Positions 26,061-33,902 of a stretch of 64,000 bases of DNA are shown piece by piece. Each line of letters starts with the position of its first letter. Position 1 is the stretch's first letter. The notes beneath the pieces are model-generated. The model was not told the DNA's origin, ran no database searches, and worked only from the letters and a program-made list of their open reading frames with translations. The stretch is from Roseomonas mucosa ATCC BAA-692 (GTDB taxonomy: Bacteria > Pseudomonadota > Alphaproteobacteria > Acetobacterales > Acetobacteraceae): contig NZ_KK211412.1 in NCBI RefSeq assembly GCF_000622225.1, positions 133,883 to 197,882 of the forward strand, read 5' to 3'. A program made the translations under genes and the position numbers.

Positions 26061-27107
26061 ATGGCGCCCGCCTTTCTGGAACTGGACGGGGTCGGCAAGC
26101 AGTACGGCCCCGTCACGGCGGTGCAGGACGTGACCATCCGCGTGGCCCAGGGGGAGTTCCTGGGCCTGCTCGGCCCCTCCGGCTGCGGCAAGACCACCAC
26201 GCTGCAGATGATCGCGGGCTTCGAGGCGCCGAGTGCCGGGCGCATCGTGCTGGAGGGCCGCGACCTCGCCGCCGTGCCCGCGGCGAAGCGCGGCATGGGC
26301 ATCGTCTTCCAGTCCTACGCGCTCTTTCCGCACATGACCGCGGCGGAGAACGTCGCCTTCGGGCTGGAGATGCGCAAGGTGCCGAAGGCGGAGCGCGCGA
26401 AGCGGGTGCGCGAGGCGCTGGACCTTGTTCATCTCGCGCACCTGGCCGACCGCTTCCCGCGCAACATGTCGGGTGGGCAGCAGCAACGCGTGGCCCTGGC
26501 GCGCGCCCTGGTGATCGAGCCGCGCCTGCTGCTGCTGGACGAGCCGCTCTCCAACCTCGACGCCAAGCTGCGCGAGGAGATGCAGGTGGAGCTGCGCGAG
26601 CTGCAGCGCCGCGTCGGCGTCACCACCGTCATGGTGACGCATGACCAGCACGAGGCCATGGCGCTCTGCGATCGCGTGGCGGTGATGCAGGGCGGGCGGC
26701 TGATGCAGATCGACGCGCCCTGGCGTGCCTATGAGGAGCCGGCGGGCGAATTCGTCGCCGACTTCCTCGGCCGCAGCAACCGCCTGCCGGCCCGTGCCAC
26801 CGGGCGGGGCGAGGCCGAGGCCGGCGGGCACCGCTTCGCCCTGCCGCCGGAACTCGCCGCCGCCCCCGGTGACATCCTGCTGACCATCCGCCCGGAACGC
26901 TTGCGCCTGCGTCCCGCCACCGAGCCCGGGCTGCGCGGCGAGGTGCATTCGCGTGTCTTCCTGGGCGGCTCCTGGCTCTACCGCGTCGATACGGCGCTGG
27001 GCGCGGTCATGGTGACGGCGCAGAACACCGGCGCCGCGCCGGTCGAGGAAGGCTCCCCCGTTTCCCTGGACTGGGACGCGCACAGCCTGCGCCGGCTGGC
27101 GGCATGA
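26061..27107 (+). CDS. Polyamine-type ABC transporter ATPase (PotA-like)
   Basis: Cytoplasmic ATP-binding subunit of 348 residues. It carries Walker A GPSGCGKTTT, Q-loop VFQSYALFPHMTAAENV, signature MSGGQQQRVALARAL, Walker B LLLLDEPLSNLDAKL and switch His in VTHDQHEAM. A C-terminal TOBE-type domain covers roughly residues 270-345. It begins two bases after the binding-protein stop and is followed by two permease genes, forming a complete importer. Confidence 0.95.
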   Translation: MAPAFLELDGVGKQYGPVTAVQDVTIRVAQGEFLGLLGPSGCGKTTTLQMIAGFEAPSAGRIVLEGRDLAAVPAAKRGMGIVFQSYALFPHMTAAENVAFGLEMRKVPKAERAKRVREALDLVHLAHLADRFPRNMSGGQQQRVALARALVIEPRLLLLDEPLSNLDAKLREEMQVELRELQRRVGVTTVMVTHDQHEAMALCDRVAVMQGGRLMQIDAPWRAYEEPAGEFVADFLGRSNRLPARATGRGEAEAGGHRFALPPELAAAPGDILLTIRPERLRLRPATEPGLRGEVHSRVFLGGSWLYRVDTALGAVMVTAQNTGAAPVEEGSPVSLDWDAHSLRRLAA

Positions 27108-27117
27108 GGGGGGCGGT

Positions 27118-27984
27118 ATGAGCAGGCGCCTCGCCTCCCCCTTGCTGCTGACGCTGCCCTCGGGCCTCGTCTATGCGCTGGTGCTGCTGCTGCCGCTGAT
27201 CGGCGTCGCTGTGCTCAGCCTGCAGGGCTTCGATTTCGACAAGGGCATCCTGCCGCGCTGGAACCTGGCCAACTACGCCGACCTAGCCACGGATTCGCTG
27301 TTCCGCGAGGTGCTGGAGCGCACCTTCCGCCTTTCCCTCGTCACCACCGCCATCTGCCTGCTGATCGGCGTGCCGGAGGCCTGGATCGTCCACCGCATGG
27401 CGCCGCGCTGGCGCGGGCTGATGCTGCTGGTGGTGGTCGGGCCGCTGCTGGTCTCCGTCGTGGTGCGGACCTTCGGCTGGATGGTGCTGCTCGGCACCAA
27501 CGGGCTGGTCAACGACGCGCTGGTGGCCATTGGCATCCCCGGCGCGCCCTTCCGCCTGATGTTCACCGAGCTCGCCATCGTCATCGGCCTCGTCCATGTC
27601 ATGGTGCCGCTGGTGGTGCTGTCCGTCTGGGCCAGCCTGGGGCGGCTCGACCCCGCCCTGGCCCGCGCGGCGGAAAGCCTCGGCGCCGGGCGCCTCACCA
27701 CCTTCCGCCGGGTGATCCTGCCCAACATCATGCCGGGCGTTCTCGGCGGCGCGCTGATGGTCTTCTGCCTCTCGGCCTCCGCCTTCGCCACGCCCGCCAT
27801 GCTGGGCGGCAAGCGGCTGCGCGTGGTGGCCAGCATGGCCTACAACGAGTTCCTCAACACGCTGAACTGGCCACTGGGCGCCGCCATCGCCGTGCTGCTG
27901 CTCATTGCCATCCTGCTCTGCACGTTGCTCTGGACGCGGCTGGTGGAACGCCGCGCGCTGCGCCGGCTGGGAGTCGGGGCATGA
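27118..27984 (+). CDS. Polyamine-type ABC transporter permease (PotB-like)
   Basis: Inner-membrane permease of 288 residues with about six transmembrane helices. The EAA-type coupling loop reads ARAAESLGAGRLTTFRRVIL (near residue 182), the contact point for the ATPase. A long first periplasmic loop (FDFDKGILPRWNLANYADLA) is typical of PotB-type subunits. Its stop overlaps the next permease start by 4 bases (ATGA), which indicates coupled translation. Confidence 0.93.
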   Translation: MSRRLASPLLLTLPSGLVYALVLLLPLIGVAVLSLQGFDFDKGILPRWNLANYADLATDSLFREVLERTFRLSLVTTAICLLIGVPEAWIVHRMAPRWRGLMLLVVVGPLLVSVVVRTFGWMVLLGTNGLVNDALVAIGIPGAPFRLMFTELAIVIGLVHVMVPLVVLSVWASLGRLDPALARAAESLGAGRLTTFRRVILPNIMPGVLGGALMVFCLSASAFATPAMLGGKRLRVVASMAYNEFLNTLNWPLGAAIAVLLLIAILLCTLLWTRLVERRALRRLGVGA

Positions 27985-28778
27985 ACCGCAACGGTCCGCT
28001 GTCCCTGGCCTTCCACTGGCTCTTCATCGCCTTCATCCTGGCGCCGCTGGTGGTCGTGATCCTGGTCTCCTTCACCGACAAGGGCTTCATGGCGATGCCC
28101 TTCGACGGTGCATCGCTGCGCTGGTACCGGGCCATCGCCGAAAATCCGCAGTTCCTGGACAGCTTCTGGGTCAGCCTGCAACTCGGCCTCGTCTCGGCCA
28201 CGCTTTCCGCGCTGATCGCCGTACCGGCGGCGCTGGCCATCGCACGTGGGCGCTTTCCTGGCCGCGACGCCATCGCGGCCTTCCTGGTCTCGCCGCTGAT
28301 GATCCCGCATGTCGTGCTGGGCGTGGCGCTGCTGCGCTTCTTCTCCGGCCTCGGCCTCGCGGGCTCCTTTGCCGGGCTGGTGGCGGCGCACCTGATCGTG
28401 GTGACACCCTACATGGTGCGGCTGGTGACCGCCGGCCTCGCCGGTCTCGACCCGCGTGTCGAACGCGCCGCCGAGAGCCTGGGCGCCGGGCGCCTCACCG
28501 TCTTCCGCCGCATCACCCTGCCGCTGATCCTGCCCGGCGTGGCGGGGGGCTGGATCCTGGCCTTCATCACCAGCTTCGACGAGCTGACGGTGAGCCTCTT
28601 CCTTGCCTCGCCCTCCTCCACCCCGCTGCCGGTGCGGCTCTTCACCTATATCGACCAGATGACGGACCCGCTCGTGGCCGCCGTCTCCGCCGCGCTGATC
28701 GGGCTGACCGCGCTGGTGCTGGTGGTGCTGGATCGGTTCTACCCGATCGATCGTCTGCTGACCGGGGAGCGGCGGTGA
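27981..28778 (+). CDS. Polyamine-type ABC transporter permease (PotC-like)
   Basis: Second permease, 265 residues, about six membrane helices, with VLVSFTDKGFMAMPFDGASL early and the EAA loop ERAAESLGAGRLTVFRRITL. LASPSSTPLPVRLFTYIDQM near the C-terminus is characteristic of PotC-type subunits. It completes the importer with the preceding three genes. A repeat element (28797-29125) separates it from the downstream oxidase genes. Confidence 0.93.
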   Translation: MNRNGPLSLAFHWLFIAFILAPLVVVILVSFTDKGFMAMPFDGASLRWYRAIAENPQFLDSFWVSLQLGLVSATLSALIAVPAALAIARGRFPGRDAIAAFLVSPLMIPHVVLGVALLRFFSGLGLAGSFAGLVAAHLIVVTPYMVRLVTAGLAGLDPRVERAAESLGAGRLTVFRRITLPLILPGVAGGWILAFITSFDELTVSLFLASPSSTPLPVRLFTYIDQMTDPLVAAVSAALIGLTALVLVVLDRFYPIDRLLTGERR

Positions 28779-28796
28779 TGCGCGTTGCGTTGTCCG

Positions 28797-29125
28797 GCGT
28801 CTCGCCGTCCCGGGGGCAAGGCTCCGCCTTTCCCCCTGACCCCCTATCCGCCAGGAACCTGAGGTTCCTGGACCTCCCATTCGCTGATTCCAGCTGTTGC
28901 CGGATCGCGCCGAAGGGCCTCGCCCTTCGGCAACTGCCGGTGCCACGCGCGCTGAGGCCGGTCTGTTACTTCCATGAGTCCCGCCTGTCCGCCAAAGCAC
29001 CGGAAATGCATCCGGCCCCGGCGTTCCAGGCGGCGCCAAACTCAGGCGGGGTCCGGGGAGACACTCTCTCCCCGGCGGAGGGGGGCTGGGGGAGGCAGAG
29101 CCTTCCCTGGGGCCCGACAAGGCAT
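28797..29125 (-). repeat. Dispersed hairpin-rich repeat, inverted copy 3, inside an operon
   Basis: This copy is in the opposite orientation to most others. Read on the plus strand the blocks appear in reverse: GGGGGCAAGGCTCCGCC, then CCAGGAACCTGAGGTTCCTGG, then a replaced stem CCGAAGGGCCTCGCCCTTCGG, then a middle part, then GGGGTCCGGGGAGAC...TCTCCCCGGCGGAG and GGCAGAGCC. It lies between the second permease gene and the FAD oxidase gene, both plus strand, so it either interrupts or sits within one transcription unit. No coding potential is evident. Confidence 0.75.
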
Positions 29126-29151
29126 CCCCGCTGCAACAAGGACGATAACCG

Positions 29152-30273
29152 ATGAGCACCCACGACGCGATCGTGGTGGGCGGCGGGCTGGTGGGCACCG
29201 CCATCGCCTATGGCCTGGCGAAGCAGGGCCTCGCGACGCTGCTGCTGGATGAGGGCGATGTCGCCCACCGCGCCAGCCGCGGCAATTTCGGCCTGGTCTG
29301 GGTCCAGTCCAAAGGGCTGGGCGCGCCGCACTACCAGCGCTGGACGCGCGGCTCGGCCGAGGAATGGCCGGCGCTGGCGCGGGAGCTGGCGGAGCGCACC
29401 GGGCTCGACACGGCGCTGCACCAGCCGGGCGGCCTGCACATTTGCCTCTCCGAGGAGGAGTTCGAGGCCCGCGCCGGCTACATGGCGCGGCTGCAGCGGG
29501 AGGCCGGGAATCTCGGCATGGAATACCGCATGCTGCGCCATGCCGAGGTCCGCGACATGATGCCCGGCATCGGCAAGGCGGTCGTGGGCGCGAGCTGGAC
29601 GCCCTATGACGGCCATGCCAGCCCGCTCTACCTCCTGCGCGGGCTGCACGCCGCCTTCCGCGAGGCCGGAGGCGTGTACAAGCCGAATGCGAAGGTCGAG
29701 GAAAGCACCGCCGCGCCGGGGGATTTCTCGGTGACGGCGGCGGGCGAGGCGCATCGCGCGCCGCGGCTGGTCCTGGCGGCCGGGCTGGGCAACCTGGAGC
29801 TGGCGCCGCGCTTCGGCCTTTCCGCGCCGGTGCGGCCGCAGCGGGGCGAGGTGCTGGTGACGGAGCGCACCCGCATGCTGCTGCCCATGCCCACCACCAC
29901 GGTGCGGCAGACCGACGAGGGCTCGGTGATGATGGGCGACAGCAAGGAGGAGGCGGGCTACGACAGCCTGACCCAGACGCCCGGCATCATGCGCGGCATG
30001 GCACGGCGCGCGGTGCTGTCCTTTCCCTGGATCGCCGAGCTGAACATCGTGCGCGCCTGGTCGGCGCTGCGCATCATGTCGCCGGACGGGCTGCCGCTCT
30101 ATGAGCAGTCCGAACGCTTCCCCGGTGCCTTCATCGCCAACTGCCATTCCGGCGTCACCCTGGCCGGGGCGCATGCCAACCGGCTGGCCCCGATGATCGC
30201 CGCCGGCGAGCTTCCGCCGGAGATGGCCCCCTTCAGCGCAAGGCGTTTCAACGATGTTCGCACAGCGGCCTGA
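29152..30273 (+). CDS. FAD-dependent amine/amino-acid oxidase (DAO family, HcnC/OoxB-like)
   Basis: Flavoenzyme of 373 residues of the D-amino-acid oxidase superfamily. It begins with the dinucleotide fold HDAIVVGGGLVGTAIAYGLA and has RGNFGLVWVQSKGLGAPHYQ, which resembles subunits of hydrogen cyanide synthase, opine oxidase and D-hydroxyproline dehydrogenase. The C-terminus closes with HSGVTLAGAHANRLA, the usual FAD-contact end. AAGGA lies about 9 bases before the ATG. With the next two genes it should form a membrane-associated multi-subunit dehydrogenase oxidising a C-N bond to an imine. The substrate is inferred only from the linked transporter. Confidence 0.88.
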   Translation: MSTHDAIVVGGGLVGTAIAYGLAKQGLATLLLDEGDVAHRASRGNFGLVWVQSKGLGAPHYQRWTRGSAEEWPALARELAERTGLDTALHQPGGLHICLSEEEFEARAGYMARLQREAGNLGMEYRMLRHAEVRDMMPGIGKAVVGASWTPYDGHASPLYLLRGLHAAFREAGGVYKPNAKVEESTAAPGDFSVTAAGEAHRAPRLVLAAGLGNLELAPRFGLSAPVRPQRGEVLVTERTRMLLPMPTTTVRQTDEGSVMMGDSKEEAGYDSLTQTPGIMRGMARRAVLSFPWIAELNIVRAWSALRIMSPDGLPLYEQSERFPGAFIANCHSGVTLAGAHANRLAPMIAAGELPPEMAPFSARRFNDVRTAA

Positions 30274-30580
30274 GGCCCGCGCGCCCGGCGCGGCGCAGGT
30301 GGAGGTCTTCGTGGATGGGCGCAGCGTGCAGGTGCCGGAAGGCGCTTCCGCCGCCGCCGCCGTGCTGCTGGCGGGCCTTCCCGCCATCCGCAGCACGCCG
30401 GTGAAGGGCTCGCCGCGCCTGCCCTACTGCATGATGGGCGTCTGCTTCGATTGCCTCGCCGAGATCGACGGCGTGGCCAACCGGCAGTCCTGCATGGTGA
30501 CGGTGGCGCCGGGCATGCGGATCGTGCCGCAGCAGGGCGCGCGCCGGGCGCGGCCGGAGATGGTGGGGGAGGGCGCGTGA
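30254..30580 (+). CDS. Small [2Fe-2S] subunit of the multi-subunit oxidase (HcnA-like)
   Basis: Ferredoxin-fold protein of 108 residues. VEVFVDGRSVQVPEGASAAA begins the beta-grasp domain. Cysteines appear as LPYCMMGVCFDCLAEIDG plus NRQSCMV, the C-x4-C-x2-C...C spacing of the 2Fe-2S_4 family. It overlaps the end of the FAD subunit gene by 20 bases and abuts the next gene as TGATG, so the three are produced together. It relays electrons between the flavin subunits. Confidence 0.9.
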   Translation: MFAQRPEARAPGAAQVEVFVDGRSVQVPEGASAAAAVLLAGLPAIRSTPVKGSPRLPYCMMGVCFDCLAEIDGVANRQSCMVTVAPGMRIVPQQGARRARPEMVGEGA

Positions 30581-31971
30581 TGGCCGCCGGTTCCATTGTC
30601 GATCTGGCCATCGTCGGTGCCGGTCCGGCCGGCATGGGCGCCGCCATCGAGGCGGCGGCACTGGGCCTTTCCGTGACCGTGCTGGACGAGCAGCCGGCGC
30701 CGGGCGGGCAGGTCTTCCGCGCCGTGGAGGCCGCCTCCGGCGACCCGGCCCTCCAGGGCGAATTCGCCACCCAGGGCGCCGCGCTGGCGCGCCAGTTCCG
30801 GGCCACGAAGGGCATCGGCTACCGCCCCTCCACCACGCTCTGGCACCTCGACCGGCAAGCCGGGCTGCTTTCGGTGCTGCATGGCGGCGCTTCCTCGGAG
30901 ATCGAGGCGCGGCGCGTGCTGCTGGCGACCGGAGCGCAGGAAAGGCCGGTGCCGATCCCTGGCTGGACGCTGCCGGGCGTGATGGGCATGGGCGCGGCGC
31001 AGATCCTGCTCAAGACTGCGGGCGCGGTGCCGCAAGGGCCGGTGGTCCTGGCCGGGCAGGGGCCGCTCACCTGGCTGCTGGCGGTGCAGCTCCTGCGCGC
31101 CGGGGCGGGGCCGGTGACCCTGCTGGAAACCACGCGCGGCGGCGCGGCCGGGGTCGGGCTGCGGCATCCCGGCGGGCTGTGGAACGGGCGCGGGCTGCTG
31201 CTCAAGGGCCTTGCCCTGGTGCGCGAGGCGAAGCGACGCGGGCTCAGGGTGGTGCGCAACGTCCGCGGCCTCCGTGCCGAGGGCGAGGCGCGGGTCGAGC
31301 GCGTGCGCTGGGAGAGCGGCAGCCTGCCCTGCGACACCCTGCTGCTGCATGAGGGGGTGATCCCCTCCACCCATGTCTCGCGCGCCATCGGGCTGGAGCA
31401 CCGCTGGGACACGGCGCAGCTCTGCTGGCGCCCGGTGCTCGACGCCTGGGGCGCCACCAGCCAGGAGCGCATCGCCATCGCGGGCGATGGCGGTGGTATC
31501 GGCGGCTGGGAGGCGGCGCTGGCCACCGGGCGGCTCGTGGCTCTGGACGCGGCACGGCGGCTGGGCCGGATCTCCGAGGCCGAGCGCGACCACCGCGCCG
31601 GACCGCATCACGCCGCCCTCGCCGCCGCGCTGTCGCTGCGCCCCTTCCTCGATGCGCTCTATGCCCCGGCACCGGAGGTTCTGGCCCCGCGCGACGACGC
31701 CACAGTCGTCTGCCGCTGCGAGGAGGTCACGGCGGGGCAGGTCCGCCTCGCCGCCCGCCTGGGTGCCACCGGTCCCAACCAGGCCAAGGCCTATCTGCGC
31801 GCGGGCATGGGACCCTGCCAGGGGCGGATGTGCGGCACCACCGTGGCGGCGCTGATCGCCGCGGAGCGGGGCATCTCCATCGAGGATGCCGGGACCCTGC
31901 GCCCCCGCGCGCCCTTCAAGCCGCTGACGGTGGGCGAGCTCGCTGCCCTGCCGCCGGAGGAAGTGGCCTGA
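30580..31971 (+). CDS. FAD/NAD(P)-fold subunit with C-terminal [2Fe-2S] domain (HcnB/OoxA-like)
   Basis: Large subunit of 463 residues. The N-terminal fold DLAIVGAGPAGMGAAIEAAA binds a dinucleotide; VLLATGAQERPVPIPGWTLP and an internal second fold (VVLAGQGPLTWLLA) follow. The C-terminus has a BFD-like cluster motif (VVCRCEEVTAGQ and MGPCQGRMCG). This arrangement matches HcnB, opine oxidase A and hydroxyproline dehydrogenase large subunits. The ATG at 30580 overlaps the previous stop by one base; a GTG three bases earlier is in frame. It completes the three-part oxidase. Confidence 0.9.
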   Translation: MAAGSIVDLAIVGAGPAGMGAAIEAAALGLSVTVLDEQPAPGGQVFRAVEAASGDPALQGEFATQGAALARQFRATKGIGYRPSTTLWHLDRQAGLLSVLHGGASSEIEARRVLLATGAQERPVPIPGWTLPGVMGMGAAQILLKTAGAVPQGPVVLAGQGPLTWLLAVQLLRAGAGPVTLLETTRGGAAGVGLRHPGGLWNGRGLLLKGLALVREAKRRGLRVVRNVRGLRAEGEARVERVRWESGSLPCDTLLLHEGVIPSTHVSRAIGLEHRWDTAQLCWRPVLDAWGATSQERIAIAGDGGGIGGWEAALATGRLVALDAARRLGRISEAERDHRAGPHHAALAAALSLRPFLDALYAPAPEVLAPRDDATVVCRCEEVTAGQVRLAARLGATGPNQAKAYLRAGMGPCQGRMCGTTVAALIAAERGISIEDAGTLRPRAPFKPLTVGELAALPPEEVA

Positions 31972-31975
31972 GCGC

Positions 31976-32005
31976 CTGCCGCCGCCGGCATCCGGCGGCG
32001 GCAGG
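31976..32005. terminator. Strong hairpin between oxidase and ridA genes
   Basis: Inverted repeat CCTGCCGCCGCCG / CGGCGGCGGCAGG, a near-perfect 12-13 bp GC stem with a small loop, begins a few bases after the oxidase stop. There is no T-run, so it may act as a partial terminator, attenuator or mRNA stabiliser rather than a full stop before ridA. Confidence 0.45.
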
Positions 32006-32080
32006 CAGCAGGGCACTTCCCGCTGACCGGGTGGCCGGAGGCGCCGCCCGGAATTCCTGCCACCAACCGAAAGTCATTCC

Positions 32081-32428
32081 ATGATCCGACGCCATGCCCG
32101 CACCCCCATCATGCACCGCGTGGTGGAGCATAACGGCGTGCTGTATTTCGGCGGCATTGTCGCCGACGACCGTTCCCTTTCCATGAAGGGCCAGACTGCG
32201 CAGATCCTGGCCAAGGTCGGCAAGCTGCTGGAGGAGAACGGCAGCGACAAGGGCAAGGTCCTGGCCGCCACGCTCTACATCACCGACATGGCGCTGAAGG
32301 ACGAGATGAACGCCGCCTGGACCGAATGGTTCGGCGCGGAGGACCTGCCGACCCGCGCCACCATCGGCGTCGCCGATCTCGGACCGGACACGCTGATCGA
32401 GGTGGTGGTCACCGCCGCGCGCGGCTGA
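32081..32428 (+). CDS. RidA-family enamine/imine deaminase
   Basis: Small trimeric cytosolic enzyme of 115 residues that hydrolyses reactive imines and enamines to ketones plus ammonia. It shows VVEHNGVLYFGGIVADD, MKGQTAQILAKVGKLLEENG, and LPTRATIGVADLGPDTLIEV, with Arg92 at the position of the catalytic arginine of this family. It is the last gene of the transporter/oxidase operon. Its job here is probably to clear the imine product of the oxidase. It could equally be one of several general RidA paralogues. Confidence 0.9.
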   Translation: MIRRHARTPIMHRVVEHNGVLYFGGIVADDRSLSMKGQTAQILAKVGKLLEENGSDKGKVLAATLYITDMALKDEMNAAWTEWFGAEDLPTRATIGVADLGPDTLIEVVVTAARG

Positions 32429-32435
32429 CCGGTCC

Positions 32436-32640
32436 ACGTCGCGCTCCGGGTTGGCCCCCGGGGGAGAGGCTCTGCCTCTCGCCCCGGACCCCCTCTTCGC
32501 CGGGGACCGAAGCCGGTCCCCGGACCCCGGGCTTGCGTTGGCTCCACATGGTGGCCGTCAGCCCTCGGGTTGATCCCTGGGCGCAGGTGGAGACACGGGG
32601 TGCCTGAAAAGAAAGACACCGTGTTGAAGGGCAAGAGGGA
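32436..32640 (+). repeat. Dispersed hairpin-rich repeat, copy 4 (left part only)
   Basis: It contains the left-hand blocks: GGGGGAGAGGCTCTGCCTCTC stem, CGGGGACCGAAGCCGGTCCCCG stem, GACCCCGGGCTT and GGTGGCCGTCAGCCC, ending near AAAAGAAAGACACC. The right-hand stems are absent. It lies between the convergent stops of ridA (32428) and the histidine kinase gene (32696), so it could end both transcripts. Confidence 0.8.
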
Positions 32641-32695
32641 TGAGAGGGTATACGTGCTCCCGACCGAAAGCGGGCCATCGCTTCCGTCCACGATG

Positions 32696-33823
32696 TCAGT
32701 TTGCTTCCACGCTGATTGGCAAGCAGATGTGGCACTCCACGCCTTCGGGATGGAAGCCGAGCTTCACCGTGCCGCCGAGATCATGCACCAGCCCGCGTTC
32801 CAGCAGCCTCGAACCGAAGCCACGGCTGGGCGGCGGGATAACGGGCGGGCCGCCGTGCTCGCGCCACAGGATGTCCACGAACCGGCTGCCCCCCTTGCCC
32901 TTGCGCAGGCTCCAGCGGACAGCCACGCCGCCCTCGGGCACCGACAGCGCGCCGTACTTCGCCGCGTTGGTGGCCAGCTCGTGGAAGGCCAGCCCGAGCA
33001 TCTCCACCGCGCTGGCCGGCAGCCGTACCGGCGGCCCTTCCAGGGTCACGCGTTCGGCGTCGCCGTAAGGCAGCAGTGCGCGCTCCACCACCTCGGCCAG
33101 CGGAGCCCCGTCCCCGTCGCCGCTGGTGAGCAGCTCGTGCGAGCGCGCCAGGGCGATTAGCCGGGCGGTCAGCACGTCCCGCACCTCCGGGCTCACGCCG
33201 GCCCGGTGCAGGGTCTGGCCCGCGACCGCCTGTACGGTGGCCAGGACGTTCTTTACCCGGTGCCCCATCTCGGCCAGCCGCAATGCCCGGCGCTCCTCCT
33301 CGGTCCGGCCCGCGGTGTCGTCGCGGAACACGTTGAGGAAGCCCTCCACGCGCCCGTCGCCGTCGGTCAGCGGCATCATCGACCCGCTGGCCCAGAAGCG
33401 GGCGCCGTCACGCCGCAGGTGCCAGCGCTCGTTGAGCGCGCGCCCGTGCTCCCTCGCCCGGCACAGCTCGCCCACGAATACGCCGGCGGCGCGGTCCTCA
33501 GCGGTGAAGAACACCTCGCCCGAGCGGCCGAGGATTTCGGGCTCAGCGTAGCCCAGGATGGCGCGTGCCCCGGCGTTCCAGCCGGTGATCCGCCCGCCGA
33601 GGTTCATAGTGATCACGGCGTAGTCGGTCGCGCTGTGCAGCAGCCGCTCGGCGTGCTCGAGCTTCGCCCGCAGGATCCTGTTCTCGGCTCTGAGGGCCGC
33701 GACAGAGTCGGACGATAGCTCATCAGGCTGATGCCCGCCTCCGTCCACCCAGGGTGAGGACGTCTCGGAGGAGGTGTGCCCGTCCAGGTTCGGTGTGGCA
33801 CCGGTGGCAGGCTCCGTCGACAC
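32696..33823 (-). CDS. PAS-domain HWE-family sensor histidine kinase
   Basis: Cytosolic sensor kinase of 375 residues without membrane segments. A short coiled region (AALRAENRILRAKLEHAERL) leads to a PAS domain at about residues 62-175 (ITMNLGGRITGWNAGA) that may bind flavin or haem, then an HWE kinase core. His188 in LAEMGHRVKNVLATVQA is the phospho-acceptor; the N-box is HELATNAAKYGAL; Trp320 and Glu322 (WRE) complete the HWE set. The GTG at 33823 has GGAG upstream. No response regulator is adjacent. It is divergent from the Crp-like gene. Confidence 0.9.
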   Translation of the reverse strand: MSTEPATGATPNLDGHTSSETSSPWVDGGGHQPDELSSDSVAALRAENRILRAKLEHAERLLHSATDYAVITMNLGGRITGWNAGARAILGYAEPEILGRSGEVFFTAEDRAAGVFVGELCRAREHGRALNERWHLRRDGARFWASGSMMPLTDGDGRVEGFLNVFRDDTAGRTEEERRALRLAEMGHRVKNVLATVQAVAGQTLHRAGVSPEVRDVLTARLIALARSHELLTSGDGDGAPLAEVVERALLPYGDAERVTLEGPPVRLPASAVEMLGLAFHELATNAAKYGALSVPEGGVAVRWSLRKGKGGSRFVDILWREHGGPPVIPPPSRGFGSRLLERGLVHDLGGTVKLGFHPEGVECHICLPISVEAN

Positions 33824-33902
33824 TCGCAGGCTCCACGTAACACGTTCGCAGGGCCTCTCCCCTGCCAGTCACGGCAGCGGTTGACTGTCGGCTTCCGTAC
33901 AC

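Noticed and set aside
25015-31971. Hydrogen cyanide biosynthesis operon (hcnABC)
   Set aside because: The subunit types are alike, but gene order differs from hcnABC, and the linked importer and RidA favour catabolic amine oxidation.
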